Source: Trichosphaerium sp. ATCC 40318 (Eukaryota > Discosea > Flabellinia > Trichosidae). From it: DNA of 52,897 bases. The DNA lies in NCBI GenBank assembly GCA_038496445.1, contig JALMLS010000449.1:1-52897 (forward strand), read 5' to 3'. Below are positions 1-10,489 of the stretch, in pieces. Each line of letters opens with the position of its first letter. Positions within the stretch are counted from its first letter, which is position 1. The position numbers and the translations under genes were made by a program. Under the pieces are notes generated by a model, which saw only the letters and a list, made by a program, of their open reading frames with translations, was not told the DNA's origin and did not search any database.

Positions 1-524
1 AATAGTGTAGGTATAGGTGTAATATCTATGCTTTATGCTGTAGTCTTCTCCACCATTTAAGTCAAGCCTCTGGAGTGTTGATAGCTGACATATTTCTCTT
101 AAACCCTCATTGGTAACACCCATACACAAGGAGAGGTGTTTAAGGTTAGTAAACACTCTTAATTTGGTTAAAGATTCGGTTGTTAGCCAAGTGAATTTAG
201 CGGCCATTTTCGCTGCTTCTTCCATTGTTATAGGTTTGTTTGTTCTTGACTCGTGTGAACTAAACTCTTTGTAGTATCCAGGTGCATTTTTTAATTGCAG
301 GGTGGTTACCTTTGTCACAAAATTGAACTTTTCAGTGAAATAGTTTAGATTATTGATGCTATGTGTTGTGACAGTTGATTTAATACCAGTTGACCATAAA
401 AATGTGTTCCACAAAGAAGACGTTGATGCAAGTCTGTCCTTTGCACTTTGGTCTAGATAAGCGCTAATACAGTACCACGGGTCAATACCTAGTGAGTACC
501 AATCTGTTTTGGCGTCTGAAATGA
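1..524 (-). CDS. F-box/LRR protein, partial (3' end beyond window)
   Basis: Reading leftwards from about 524, an open frame without stops runs off the window edge. Near its start is an F-box-like segment (ending DPWYCISAYLDQSAKDRLA, then a Ser-rich stretch and LWN). About 100 residues later comes an AMN1-type leucine-rich repeat segment (LRVFTNLKHLSLCMGVTNEG, then LQRLDLNGG). By family precedent such proteins are SCF ubiquitin-ligase substrate adaptors; the role here is inferred. The first recognisable exon seems to begin at a TTTCAG acceptor near 524. A donor (GTACTT on the minus strand) lies near 597, but no upstream exon with an in-phase ATG was found, so the start is unresolved. It is one of four F-box-type genes in the first 23 kb, which suggests a local family expansion. 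Confidence 0.6.
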
Positions 525-780
525 TATCCGAGCTTCGTAATTAGTATTAGCAATAAAATAGTGACGGAAACATCACAGAGCGTAAATATAAGTACCTTGT
601 AGACATACAGTCTTTACCTGACTGTAGCATAACTATTTGATGCTATGGTATCTTGGTTTTGGTTCTCGTACTCTATGCAACACGCATGTGGGAACTACAC
701 TGCGGTTAAGGCATTGTTAACAAACTTACATAAGGCACTGGAAACTGGCTCCTTTTATTGAATTACTCAATAAATCGTGT
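525..780. other. Intergenic region between divergent genes
   Basis: This AT-rich stretch lies between the minus-strand F-box/LRR gene and the plus-strand SNF2 gene. It should hold both promoters and possibly the first exon of the F-box gene. No convincing ORF or repeat is visible. Confidence 0.4.
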
Positions 781-3754
781 ATGAGCTTTGGTAACTATGT
801 GCCACCAAAGTGCACGTTTCTAGGTGCTCCACCTCCTGAAAACGCGACGTTTGGGTTTCTTGGAAGCTTTGTACCGCCAAATAATACACAGACCCTCAAC
901 ACCAACCAGTACGCTTTAATTTGTATTAACAAGCGCTTTTAATGATAAACTAAACAACACAGAATAACAACGCCTCTAAATGTACCTCAACACATTCAAC
1001 GTGCGTCTGCGGCACCCAAAACGAGTCAAACATCGCTTGTAAACTCTTTTCATAAACCACAGGTCGGGTTTGGGCTGTACGTTAACGCCATTACGCTGAC
1101 TGCGCTTCTTGACTATACAATAGCTCTGCCAACCCATCACAATATTCACAACAACCTCCTTCACAACTACAAATTGATGCACAGCAACAAAAGCCTTCAG
1201 TACAACCCGTTAGCACTGTACATACGCATACGGCTCAATTTGAGCCACAACATCCGCCACAGTTCGGATTCAACCTATCTTCTTTGCCTCCGGCATCACA
1301 ACAGATGGGATTTAATCCATTTTCTTTTTGTCCGACTCTTGAAGATCAGGAACCAACAGAGTCGATAAACATGGAGCTAATAAATGTAAATAATATAAGG
1401 GTTACAGGCTGCGAGTCTAAGAAGAGCTTGGAAGCACTAAAAGGGTTAAATGCTGTAAAAGGTACCGTGCTATTTAAGTTGCATTGAAGGACTTAATTTA
1501 TGAAAAAGCTAAGGATGGTTGGGATGTTGATGTTAGTTTATATGATACCCTTAAATCTAGTCTTGAGGATCTACCTAATGTTGTTAGTTGCCTTCCGAGA
1601 GATATAGTAAACCTATTTCTAAAGAATGAGGTTTCCTCACTCACTGATACAATCAGTTACGTCCATAGAGTTGCTTGTTTACTTTTTTTATGTTTCTCAC
1701 AATCTGTATGATTAGATGAAGATGATGTTTCAAAGAAAGTACCAGAGGTTCTTTGGAAAGCATTGTATAACTATCAAAAAGAGGGTGTATAGTAAGACAA
1801 CCACTTGTAACTAAGGTTTTGTTAATTTAATGTTGGACTTAGTTTTGGTGTTCGTCATAGAGGCAGACTTCTATTGGCAGATGAAATGGTTCTCCACTTT
1901 TTTTTCGAGTTTTAATACTTATTATTTATAGGGTTTAGGCAAGACGTTACAGGCTATAGCTATAGCAACATATTATATTGAAGAATGGCCTCTTTTAGTT
2001 GTAGCTCCCTCTCAAATGATTGGGACTTGGCTTGAGGTGAGCAAAGTCCTTTGATAGTCTCTTGTTTTGACTTAACAACTAGGAATTTGCTACTTGGGTT
2101 CCAAATGTTACAGCCAAGAAATTATCTAAAAATAGCCCTACATGTGATGTTAATGTCTTGTCCTTTGATATGGCAGTCAAGTTACAAGATAAGATATCTG
2201 GTATTGGATTCAATGCTATAATCATCGACGAGTGTCATATGTTGAAGAATCATAGCACAAAGCGAGCCAAAGGCATTCTTCCTTTTGTACAAGTACACAT
2301 GCCAAGCTCTGAAGTACAATAGCTTATTTTTTATGACTTAGAGTAGCAAGGTTTCGATTTTACTATCTGGAACGGCTACACCTTCTAGACCAATTGAGGT
2401 TTTCTCACAGATATCTGTAAGTACAAGACAAGTCTTTTTTCTTTTCTTTTTTTTTTCTCTTTCGGAACTTAGTAGCTACTATCTAATGTTTCGATTCTAA
2501 TTGTCATTAAGGCGTTACAACCTCATATATTTCCAACAGTATCACGGTTTGGTGCTAGGTATTGTGGGGGTGTAGAGGTACGTTTCTTATTTCTTTCTTA
2601 CAATATATGTATTTTTAATGTTTTAAATGTAGGCTGGATGGGGTGGTGCTTATAAAGGTGCATCGAACTTGAATGAGCTTCATCTTTTATTATCAAGTAC
2701 TGTGATGCTTAGGCGATGTAAAAGCGATATTGTAAATGAACTACCGCCTAAAATTCGATTTAAAATCGACATGCAATTATACAATGTACAAAACAACCCA
2801 AAAACAACTTTTCTTTTATTTATTTCTATTGGCTCTCACTCTTTCCATGAACTGTTTACTTATATTTATGTACTTAGGATGTACCTGATGTGCAAGGTCT
2901 TAGTAAAGATGAAGCAGAAGCTTTTCAATATGCAACGCTATTTGAAGGACCGTCAAAAGAAAAGCTTATGCAGTTGTATAATGATAGCGCTCGCATCAAG
3001 AGACCTCTTGTTTTGGACTACATAAGAAATCTTTTATCTAAGAGGAATGACAAGATTCTTGTATTTGCATACCACAAAACGATGATAGAATCACTTTGCG
3101 AATTATGCGAAGTACGTTCTTCTTCTGATTTTTTTTTTGATGCTTAACTTTACTAGTCTTGCGTGAAATACATACGTATTGATGGTAGTACACCTTCAAG
3201 TGCACGTCATAGTCTTGTGAAACAATTTCAGAATGATCCTGGTACACGTGTTGCTGTACTTTCATTGGTAGCAGCTAGTACTGGTATTACATTAACACGG
3301 GCAAGTATCGTTGTTATGGCAGAACTTTACTGGTATGTCTACCCTCTTTGTTGATCCTTCTGTTTATCTATATTGCCATTTAATATCTTTTGATTGTGAT
3401 TGTTTTACTTTTTGCATTACCAAGTCACGTGGCTTCAATCGACTCCACTTTTATATTTTTTTTCTTTTCTTTTTCTTATTTTTTTTGTTTAGGAATCCTG
3501 GTACTTTATGTCAAGCTGAAGATCGTGCACATAGGATAGGACAAGAGAATAATGTAGAAGTACATTATCTTACAACAAAAGGGACTATTGATGATCATAT
3601 ATGGCCCATGATTACTGAAAAATTAAGTGTTACTGGAAAAATTCTTGATGGACAAGAAGCCGTTTTAACTATTGATACAGATAGTACGGCACATAAAAGA
3701 AAACAAACATATCTCGACTCATTAAAAAGTAGTAAGAGAATTAAACTAAAATAA
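781..3754 (+). CDS. SMARCAL1/HARP-like SNF2 annealing helicase, about 12 exons
   Basis: The proposed start is the ATG at 781 ([10 protein letters not shown]). Exons 781-908, 963-1076 and 1124-1454 join in phase and give a Pro/Gln-rich N-terminus. A HARP-like segment follows (about 1490-1655; [20 protein letters not shown]). The SNF2 core is complete. Motif I is ADEMGLGKT, split by an intron near 1890-1930. Motif II is DECH near 2229 and motif III is SGTATPSRP near 2368. The C-terminal RecA lobe has [15 protein letters not shown] and the motif VI region [11 protein letters not shown] near 3510. The protein ends with a basic tail at 3754. HARP plus SNF2 is the signature of SMARCAL1, which re-anneals RPA-coated DNA at stalled replication forks in the nucleus; this role is inferred from the family. 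Introns are about 35-130 nt, with GTACG/GTAAG donors. No RPA-binding motif was recognised. The exact splice junctions of the first exons are the least certain part. Confidence 0.85.
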
Positions 3755-4611
3755 ACCACAACCTCACAAAGGAGCTATTTCATAAAGAAACAAAACGTAA
3801 GAAAAGTAACCAGAGCTGATTTCGAAATATTGTTACTGTTTTCACATTTCTTCAATCATTAGCAAGCACGTGCCTTTCTCCTCTTACCTACACATAGTTA
3901 TATATAAGGATATTTTACTGGTATAGCACGCATAGGCTCGTGACCAACACAACAAGTGCCATAAAAAGACATGATAGTGGTTTCAGGAATCAGCCTCAAC
4001 TCTACTACATATTCTGTTCAACAGGCTCTGTGATATGATCGCTGGGCTAGACTAAACGAAACAACAACCCCCAGAAAAACACAGCTAAATAATAGACGTA
4101 GTATTGTCACGTGATTACTCTGCATAACTAATATGTTGCTATATAGTATTATCTAGGACCTTACGGAGCTCGTGAGTCTTTGATCATTAACTGAATATCT
4201 GATACTTCCAGCGTTTAATAAGCTAATAAGACTAAGAAGTTATTATCACACAAGCTGTGAGAACACCAACGTGTTTGCTAGAGATTTGTGTAATAAAACG
4301 TTTTCTCACGTGACAAAGTACATTCCGGCTCACAAAACTATTTTACAAAAAAGTTGCCAGCTGTGTTGTCTGTTTGGTATGATGCTCCTGGATAGGAATC
4401 AGTAGCAAGAACACAACCCTAAGCAATTACAAGATAACGATGGAACAAACGATGGATATAGCTTCACTACAGATAGCGCTAGCAGCTCAAATATACGATA
4501 TTAAACGTTCATAGTTGTTGATGTCATAATTTGGTAGTTTGGTAGTTTTTATTAGTTCCGTCATGGAGTAAAAGGAAGTTCATCATATAAATAACGACGC
4601 CAACACACAAC
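3755..4611. other. Intergenic region with several CACGTG motifs
   Basis: No coding region was recognised. The palindrome CACGTG occurs near 3868, 4110 and 4308. A TATAAATA box near 4586-4593 belongs to the next gene. Confidence 0.5.
4586..4593 (+). promoter_or_regulatory. TATA box of the 177-aa gene
   Basis: TATAAATA lies 19 bp before the ATG at 4612. If it works at the usual spacing, the transcript would have almost no leader. Confidence 0.45.
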
Positions 4612-5145
4612 ATGTCTTATATTGACGTTTTCTTCGCAAACAAAGCAACCCAAGGACCTGGATATCACAGCATAGCCTTCAAGATTAAAAGAACAACGAC
4701 CATCCCAATAGGAAAGGCTCTCGACGAACTTATTACAAAGACAACTTCTCCTGGTTTCCACTTTCCTCAACCAAGTAACAGAGTCGTTGTGACATGTAAC
4801 AGATATCTAAGAGAAAATGACCTCCCAAGTGATATCCCTAAATTTTGCAGCTACATCATTGTATTCCCTAGAGGATATAATAAGGAATTGGTCACAAATG
4901 CTTTACTTCATCTCACAAAGAGTTCATCATCTGGAAGAAGAGTCGATAGAAAAAAGTGGTTGACAAGAATGAAATCATCACAACTATTGAGAACAAGAAT
5001 ATCAAAAAGAATCACAAATAATACTCAAAATACTCAACCTCGCGCATCTCTCACCAAGAAAACACGTATCGCTAAACTGAAAAAGGGTGCTCTTGCCACA
5101 CAAAAAAAAGCAAAGAGTTTCCTTATGTCGAGAGTGGGTGTTTAA
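4612..5145 (+). CDS. Basic protein of unknown function, 177 aa
   Basis: This is a single-exon ORF starting at the first ATG after a TATA box. I do not recognise a family. Residues 1-110 look globular (FKIKRTTTIPIGKALDELIT; later a hydrophobic strand SYIIVFPRGYN). Residues 115-177 are rich in Lys, Arg, Ser and Thr (RVDRKKW, TKKTRIAKLKKGALATQKKA), as in a nucleic-acid-binding or nucleolar tail. There is no signal peptide or membrane segment. Because the frame is open and uninterrupted while neighbours contain introns, it may be a recent or intronless gene. Function unknown. Confidence 0.6.
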   Translation: MSYIDVFFANKATQGPGYHSIAFKIKRTTTIPIGKALDELITKTTSPGFHFPQPSNRVVVTCNRYLRENDLPSDIPKFCSYIIVFPRGYNKELVTNALLHLTKSSSSGRRVDRKKWLTRMKSSQLLRTRISKRITNNTQNTQPRASLTKKTRIAKLKKGALATQKKAKSFLMSRVGV

Positions 5146-5549
5146 AGAATTGACATGTATTGTACATAAGAAAAAAAAAGTTCCAAACTGTTTGTAAATA
5201 AAAATAACCTTGTATAACACAAGTCTTTGTTTGTTTGTTTCCAGTACTGTTAAATACTTTCGCTCCTTTGATAATTCTTTTTATAAACGAAATAAAACAT
5301 GAGGTCATTCTGTAGTGGAAAAACAGACGGAATAGAATTTATGAATTAGGCGAATCAATCACGAAAACACGTGATTTTTTAATGATTGAAATACACTTCT
5401 AACGTACTAAAGCTCATCACCCGAAACTGGCTTGGTTTTTATACAAGCTTTCATCGTGTTTCACATAAAGTAATCCGGTTTGGCGAAGAGAGCGTTAGGC
5501 TAAAAGCAACAAAAAAAACAGATAAATAACCAAACACAACGAGAATAAC
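5146..5549. other. Intergenic region
   Basis: It holds the 3' flank of the 177-aa gene and the promoter of the Rho gene, with one CACGTG near 5368. Nothing else was recognised. Confidence 0.4.
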
Positions 5550-6315
5550 ATGTCAGCTATAGAAGTCAAAGTAGTTGTAGTCGGAGACGGAGCAGTAGGC
5601 AAAACGTAAGATCCAAAGCGCAATGAACTCTTTTTTTCTTACCTCTTTTCGTAGGGCTTTGCTACTTACATACGCTAAAGGAAAGTTTCCTGAAGGATAC
5701 ACGCCAACAGTTTTGCAAGTGCTTCACTTTTACTCGTTCCTTTTGAACACGTGTTACGAAGAGATTACTTATGTTTACTTTAGTGATAACTATGCGTGTA
5801 CTTTAAACACATCAACAGGACAGGAAATCACTTTGACGCTATGGGATACAGCAGGGTACGCGAAATCTCCGAAAACTATGCAAAAAAATAGTTTATGTTG
5901 TTTTCGAACTATCAATGATTTATGATCTAAGACATGTTCTAGGCAAGAAGAATACGATAGAATAAGACCACTCTCATATGCAAACGCTGGTGTTTTCCTC
6001 GTTTGTTATTCATGTGCCAATGAGAATTCTTTATCAAATGTTAAAGCAAAGTGGATTCCAGAAATTTCACATTATGCTCCCGGTGTTCCTTTTATCTTAG
6101 TAGGAACAAAGTCAGACCTGAAACAGACAATGCCTGACGGTGGTGTATCTACAGAGCAAGCTCAAGCATTGGCTAAAGATCAGGGTGCAGTACAACACAT
6201 GGAATGTTCAGCAAAAACTGACGAAAAAAGTATTAAAGATATTTTTGATCATTCTATTCAAAGCGTTTTACATCCTTCCAAGAAAAAGAAACATAAAAAG
6301 TGCAGTATCTTGTAA
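5550..6315 (+). CDS. Rho/Rac-family small GTPase, 4 exons
   Basis: Exons are 5550-5605, 5655-5714, 5784-5855 and 5943-6315. All join in phase. The P-loop is VVVGDGAVGKT, with the final Thr codon split by intron 1. Switch I is YTPTVFDNY (Thr present) and switch II is WDTAGQEEYDRIRPLSY. The guanine-specificity motifs are GTKSDL and CSAKT. The C-terminus is polybasic (SKKKKHKKCSIL) and ends in a CAAX box, so geranylgeranylation and membrane attachment are expected. The length, near 187 aa, is normal for the family. RIRPLSY and the length identify Rho/Rac/Cdc42 rather than Ras or Rab. These proteins regulate actin and cell polarity; the subgroup cannot be set by eye. Intron 2 (5715-5783) appears to use a GC donor (GCAAGT) instead of GT. 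Confidence 0.93.
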
Positions 6316-6655
6316 ACAGATATTCAATAATAAAACCTGTATTGTATATATCCATGTGTTAAAAAGTACTCAGAGGATTAACCGTTAAACCCAAAGAAAC
6401 TGTTGCTTTTCAAGAGACGTAGAAGTACAAAATGTGAAAACGTAATTTGAATTCGCATTCAATAGCTGTAACGCACGTGCGTGACGTTCACGAAAAACAA
6501 TATTTTTTCTGGTGTCCACTTTCTTTAAACTCTTCCCGTACTCATAACCGCACCTACGCTAATAGAACGTTTTATATACCGGCGTCAACATAACGCATTT
6601 CGTTTACGTAGAAAAAAGTAATACAAACTGCAACAAAGTACTGAAAGTGTGGTTT
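6316..6655. other. Intergenic region
   Basis: No gene was recognised. A CACGTG sits in GCACGTGCGTGACGT near 6473, and a TTATATACC TATA-like stretch near 6570. Confidence 0.4.
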
Positions 6656-7024
6656 ATGTGTTGCTTGTACGTATTTATCACGTGACTACAGGTTAAATCT
6701 AACACCTTACGAAAGAGCATTGCATGACCCAGTTCCTGCGTCCTTTACGAGCGACACCAGTAACCCAAGTATTTTCTGGGCAAGATTGAACGATAGAATT
6801 CTTGTTCATCACTGGTACTTCTACACAAAAAAATACATGTCAGGTACAAACAAATGAAGAAAATATAAACAAGTTATGAATATCTCGCATATCCAACATT
6901 TTAAGGTTGTGCACGTACTGAAGAGACTGTAGAACATATCTACTCTGCATTCTTTAGATACACCTTGGCAGGCAAATTTAAAAGTTCTACCAGCGCTGGA
7001 GACGCGTGTAGCGTTCACACCTAA
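6656..7024 (+). CDS. Small two- or three-exon gene, unknown function
   Basis: An open stretch at about 6692-6839 (YERALHDPVPASFTSDTSNP; FWARLNDRILVHHWYFYTKK) is followed by a GTACAA donor. A second exon from about 6906 to the TAA at 7022-7024 reads ARTEETVEHIYSAFFRYTLA and ends DACSVHT. A possible start is the ATG at 6656, which needs a very short first intron (about 24 nt), so the start is tentative. No known domain was recognised. The gene converges tail-to-tail with the next small gene on the minus strand. Confidence 0.4.
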
Positions 7025-7041
7025 ATGTAAACATCAGAAAT

Positions 7042-7509
7042 TTAACTCCGTAAAAAAATAACCAAAGAGTCTTCTGGATCTTCGTTCGTACCGACCATAA
7101 CGCCATGCTCGCAGCTGAAATCGAAAGCAGTAGTATAGTGTACATCACTCCATTCACGTGGCTCGTTATTGTAAACGTTTTGGGCTGGTTTTGAAGATAC
7201 AAGGTGAAACAAGCTGTCCTTGATGAAGTTAGAGGTTTTTCTTGTCATAAAGGCATAGCCATTGTCTCAAACGTACTTTTGCCAATAGACTCATGCTTAA
7301 TCCTCTGATACCATGTTCTTTTGGCACGATACGGCTCCACTCAGTACCAGCAGGTGTAACTTCGAGTTTATTGTCAACAGTACGCCTATTATCACGTGTT
7401 ATAAGTATAGGTTTCCAGATAGACTCTTTGGTGACAAAACAACGCACCCAACGTTTGTAATGGCAAAAGCTACAGCAATCAAAGCGCATAAAAGAAGAGT
7501 TACTCTCAT
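7042..7509 (-). CDS. Small secreted protein, probable 3-exon gene
   Basis: On the minus strand the ATG at 7509 opens a clear signal peptide, MRVTLLLCALIAVAFA. A shift of frame soon after is best explained by a short intron (about 20-29 nt). The next segment reads WKPILITRDNRRTVDNKLEV and TEWSRIVPKEHGIRGL. A second short intron (GTACGT...AAG, about 36 nt) leads to the last exon (SKPAQNVYNNEPREWSDVHY; CEHGVMVGTNEDPEDSLVIF), which stops at 7042. The mature protein would be about 110 aa. I do not recognise the fold. Intron boundaries are inferred, and frameshifts in a pseudogene are an alternative. Confidence 0.45.
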
Positions 7510-8865
7510 GGTGGTGAAGGGATGGTTTCTTTTGTTTTAACAATAATCACAGGTCCGTGATTTGGATTCACATTCTCGTTATAGCGGCAAAAGAGGCGAA
7601 GATATGAATGTGGTATAGTGCACGTCGTAGCTATAAAAAAACAAGGGCAGTGCTTACAATGAAATTGGCTTTGAACTTAAGGATCTTTTTTTTGTGTTTT
7701 CTAATAAGCGTGGCAATAGTCGCGCTGGGCGTAGTAGTATGATAGCGAGTGATGTAAAGTTTTGTTAAACGAGAACAACATTTTGTACACGTGTTTCAGC
7801 GTAACCCTCTATATTGGCGAAGTAAGTCGGTATTACGTTCGCCTACCCAAGCGAGTACTCACTTTATTGTATTTTTTTCTGCTATTGTACAGGACTTAAC
7901 CGAGAAACAATTACTGTAATAACAACTTCAAAGTCATTCTACACAGGACTATGAAGCAAAACAAGCTTGCCATAATCACTCAAGTTTTCTTTATAACACA
8001 CAAACGGAAAAGCTCTGCTGACTTGTTAGCTGGCGTGTGGACAGCAAGACGAGATTGGCCTGAAAGGTACCAGGTCTAAGACTTGTGCCGATGTGCTAAT
8101 ACCCCTACAGGTCTCAAGGAAAGGAGATGGGGAGCGTAGCAGTGGTTGGCGGGTCTCAGGATTGACATTTATTCGGGAAGTACACGGAGTTGCAACAGCA
8201 AAGGAGAGAAGGGGTAAGTGAACAGTCCAGCCCAGTCTAGTCCTTGAGATTTTCCCTGGCGTAAACGCCTGCAGCGGTTTCCTCAAACGACAACTTAAAA
8301 GAAATTTACATAATTCAACAAGGAAATGTTGTGTAAGCCATTGCAAATAGAATTTTGTGCTTGTTTTTGTTGGGTTTCAAATTTTTACCAGTTCTAAAAA
8401 AACAGATTTAACTGGTACGTCAGACTCTTAGAAGCTACATGATATTCATAACATCTGGCGCATAAAGAAACTTACACACAGTTGTAGCCTTCATTCCCAA
8501 TAGCTCACGATGTTGATATAGACGCTTGTAGCAAGAGGCAAAAATAATCTTCATAAAAAAATTGATTGTGGTACAAAAAGTTAACAGAACAAGTTAAACA
8601 AGCTTTGTAGAAGAGTGGTTAGCAGCTATTAGTGTTAAATAGCTGACTCATATGGGTTTGGGAGGCAGAGCCTAGCGGCGACTGCGCTTCATAACCAGTT
8701 GTCTCCCTTTGTCAGTTCAATATCACTTTAACATTTCTTCTTGACTTTTTGTTCCACATTTTAGTATACACCGACTCATAACACTATCATTAGAATCAAT
8801 GTAGATAGATTCATTGCCTCGAAGTCATTTTTATTTAAAAGCCGAATTTCAATAGTAATGCCATA
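7510..8865. other. Mostly unassigned region
   Basis: A 27-codon ORF at 7660 (+) starts like a signal peptide (MKLALNLRIFFLCFLISVAI) and could be the first exon of an unrecognised secreted gene. A 106-codon minus ORF (8026-8346) shows no family resemblance. The 8040-8330 part is somewhat richer in GC than its surroundings. CACGTG occurs near 7788. Nothing else can be supported. Confidence 0.3.
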
Positions 8866-9915
8866 TTAGGGTCTTGTTATCGTATGAGCACCAGTCAATT
8901 CCTTTACAATTTCATCTGTCATAGCTCCATCTGTCATAGCTAGTTTTGTTAAGCCGATAGTGTGCACACCTACAAGCGCTTTTAATGCTGCAACTGTTAT
9001 GCTTATATATTTCAAATTGATTTTATGTACACCTGCCAACGCCTTGATACCCTCATCTGTAATTGTATTACAAAAATGCAAGTTGATGGTGTGAACTCCT
9101 GCCAGTGCCTTCACACCCTCATCTGTAATTGAGCAATAAGCCAAGTTGATGGTGTGAACTCCTGCCAGCGCCTTGATACCCTCATCTGTTACGCTTGTGT
9201 GTTCCAAATCAATTTTATGTACACCTGCCAACGCCTTGATACCCTCATCTGTTATACCCTCATCTGTTTTTAAGCCACAATAACCCAAGTTGATGGTGTG
9301 AACTCCTGCCAACGCCTTTATACCCTCATCTGTTATTGAGCCGCAATAACGCAACTTGATGGTGTGAACTCCTGCCAGCGCCTTCAAACCCTCATCTGTA
9401 ACACCTGTATATGTCAAATCAATATCATGTACACCCGCCAACGCCTTGATACCCTCATCTGTAATTGTGGTACAATAAAACAAGTTGATGGTGTGAACTC
9501 CTGCCAGCGCCTTCAAACCCTCATCTGTAACACCTGTATGTGTCAAATCAATATCATGTACACCCGCCAACGCCTTGATACCCTTAGCTGTAATTTTGTA
9601 GCACTTTTTCAATTTGATTGATTGTACTCCCCTCAATAGCTTGATAGTATAGTCTGTTACATGTTCACGATCACGAAAGTGAATAGTTGTATTCTGGAGC
9701 AATGCACTACCAGAAAGGATTTTCACATCATTTTCTGTAATGTTGATACAACCATACCCAACGTATTTTTGGACAACATCGTACAAAAAGTGGCATGTAT
9801 GGGCTGTATTGAGTGCGTGAATCCCTTGTTTGAGTATATGAACTATTATTTCAATTGGCAGCGCTATTAGGTAGGATACCGGCTGAAGTGTATTTTCAAT
9901 GTCTTTTTTTTCCAT
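8866..9915 (-). CDS. F-box/LRR protein with about 13 near-identical repeats
   Basis: The frame is open further upstream, but the ATG at 9915 (MEKKDIENTL) is preferred, because the upstream part overlaps a promoter module shared with another gene. Residues about 15-50 form an F-box-like motif (ALPIEIIVHILKQGIHALNT; ACHFLY-like continuation). After about residue 90 come tandem repeats of about 23 residues of the type ITDEGIKALAGVHTINLxYC, an AMN1/cysteine-containing LRR pattern. They alternate between a VHTINL form and a VHDIDL form. F-box/LRR proteins present substrates to SCF ubiquitin ligases; that role is inferred. The near-identity of repeats at DNA level points to recent repeat turnover. 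The gene is intronless. A similar LRR style is also seen in some large DNA viruses of amoebae, so an acquired origin cannot be excluded. Confidence 0.8.
   Translation of the reverse strand: MEKKDIENTLQPVSYLIALPIEIIVHILKQGIHALNTAHTCHFLYDVVQKYVGYGCINITENDVKILSGSALLQNTTIHFRDREHVTDYTIKLLRGVQSIKLKKCYKITAKGIKALAGVHDIDLTHTGVTDEGLKALAGVHTINLFYCTTITDEGIKALAGVHDIDLTYTGVTDEGLKALAGVHTIKLRYCGSITDEGIKALAGVHTINLGYCGLKTDEGITDEGIKALAGVHKIDLEHTSVTDEGIKALAGVHTINLAYCSITDEGVKALAGVHTINLHFCNTITDEGIKALAGVHKINLKYISITVAALKALVGVHTIGLTKLAMTDGAMTDEIVKELTGAHTITRP
9000..9590 (-). repeat. Tandem LRR-coding repeats with a 135-bp higher-order unit
   Basis: Units of about 66-69 bp repeat along the gene. Two successive units also repeat as a block: the sequence from about 9364 recurs, almost unchanged, from about 9499, an offset of 135 bp. 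Confidence 0.7.
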
Positions 9916-10062
9916 TCGGGTTACACTAGACAAATGAGTTTGTGGAATGAATAAGCTGGGGGTTTTTGTGTTGTACTTAACATGTAATACGTTGCTACTA
10001 TTCAACGTTAGTGCTAATCTGTTTTGTTTAGAGTTTTTGTCAGTTAAACAACACCTTCGCCA

Positions 10063-10122
10063 AGCTGTGGGTTTTATATTTGCAAAGAATGTTGTTAGCG
10101 AACACGTGTTAATATTCAATGA
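10063..10122 (-). promoter_or_regulatory. 60-bp promoter module, copy 1 (upstream of F-box/LRR gene)
   Basis: Read on the minus strand this begins TCATTGAATATTAACACGTG, continues through TTCGCTAACA and CTTTGCAAATATAAAACCC, and ends CACAGCT. It matches copy 2 at 15,829-15,888 in 57 of 60 positions. It contains CACGTG inside a 10-bp palindrome, an octamer-like TTTGCAAAT, and a TATAAAA-like box. It lies 148 bp before the ATG at 9915. A regulatory role is inferred from its placement. Confidence 0.7.
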
Positions 10123-10489
10123 CTTCAGCGTTAGATAAGAAATTTCTTTTGATTTACTTGAAACAATGCTGTTTTTTTGAAGTATGTTGATCTATGACGG
10201 TAGTGTATGTATCTACCCAATTATCCGCCTGAAAAGATTCAAAAAATTGTTTCAATAAACTTCGGACTTCGTTTCCGGAAAAATCATTCTTATAATAACC
10301 AATTCATGTGAAGACTGGGCCGTCTTTGTTTCTTGAAGTTTTTGCTTGAAAGATGGTATCCACATGCTTAATGCTAATTGGCGGACCCGAATTGAAAACG
10401 CACTTACCAGGTTCCGCTGAATGTTAAATATTTGAAGGTTTTCTGAATCACGTGTGGTTTAAGAGGCGTCAATAAACCTGAAACCAACC
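10123..10489. other. Intergenic region between divergent promoters
   Basis: No gene was recognised. A CACGTG near 10,450 lies about 40 bp before the VWA gene start. Confidence 0.4.

Noticed and set aside
9916-10119. 68-codon N-terminal extension of the F-box/LRR gene
   Set aside because: It overlaps a promoter module that also occurs, non-coding, before another gene.
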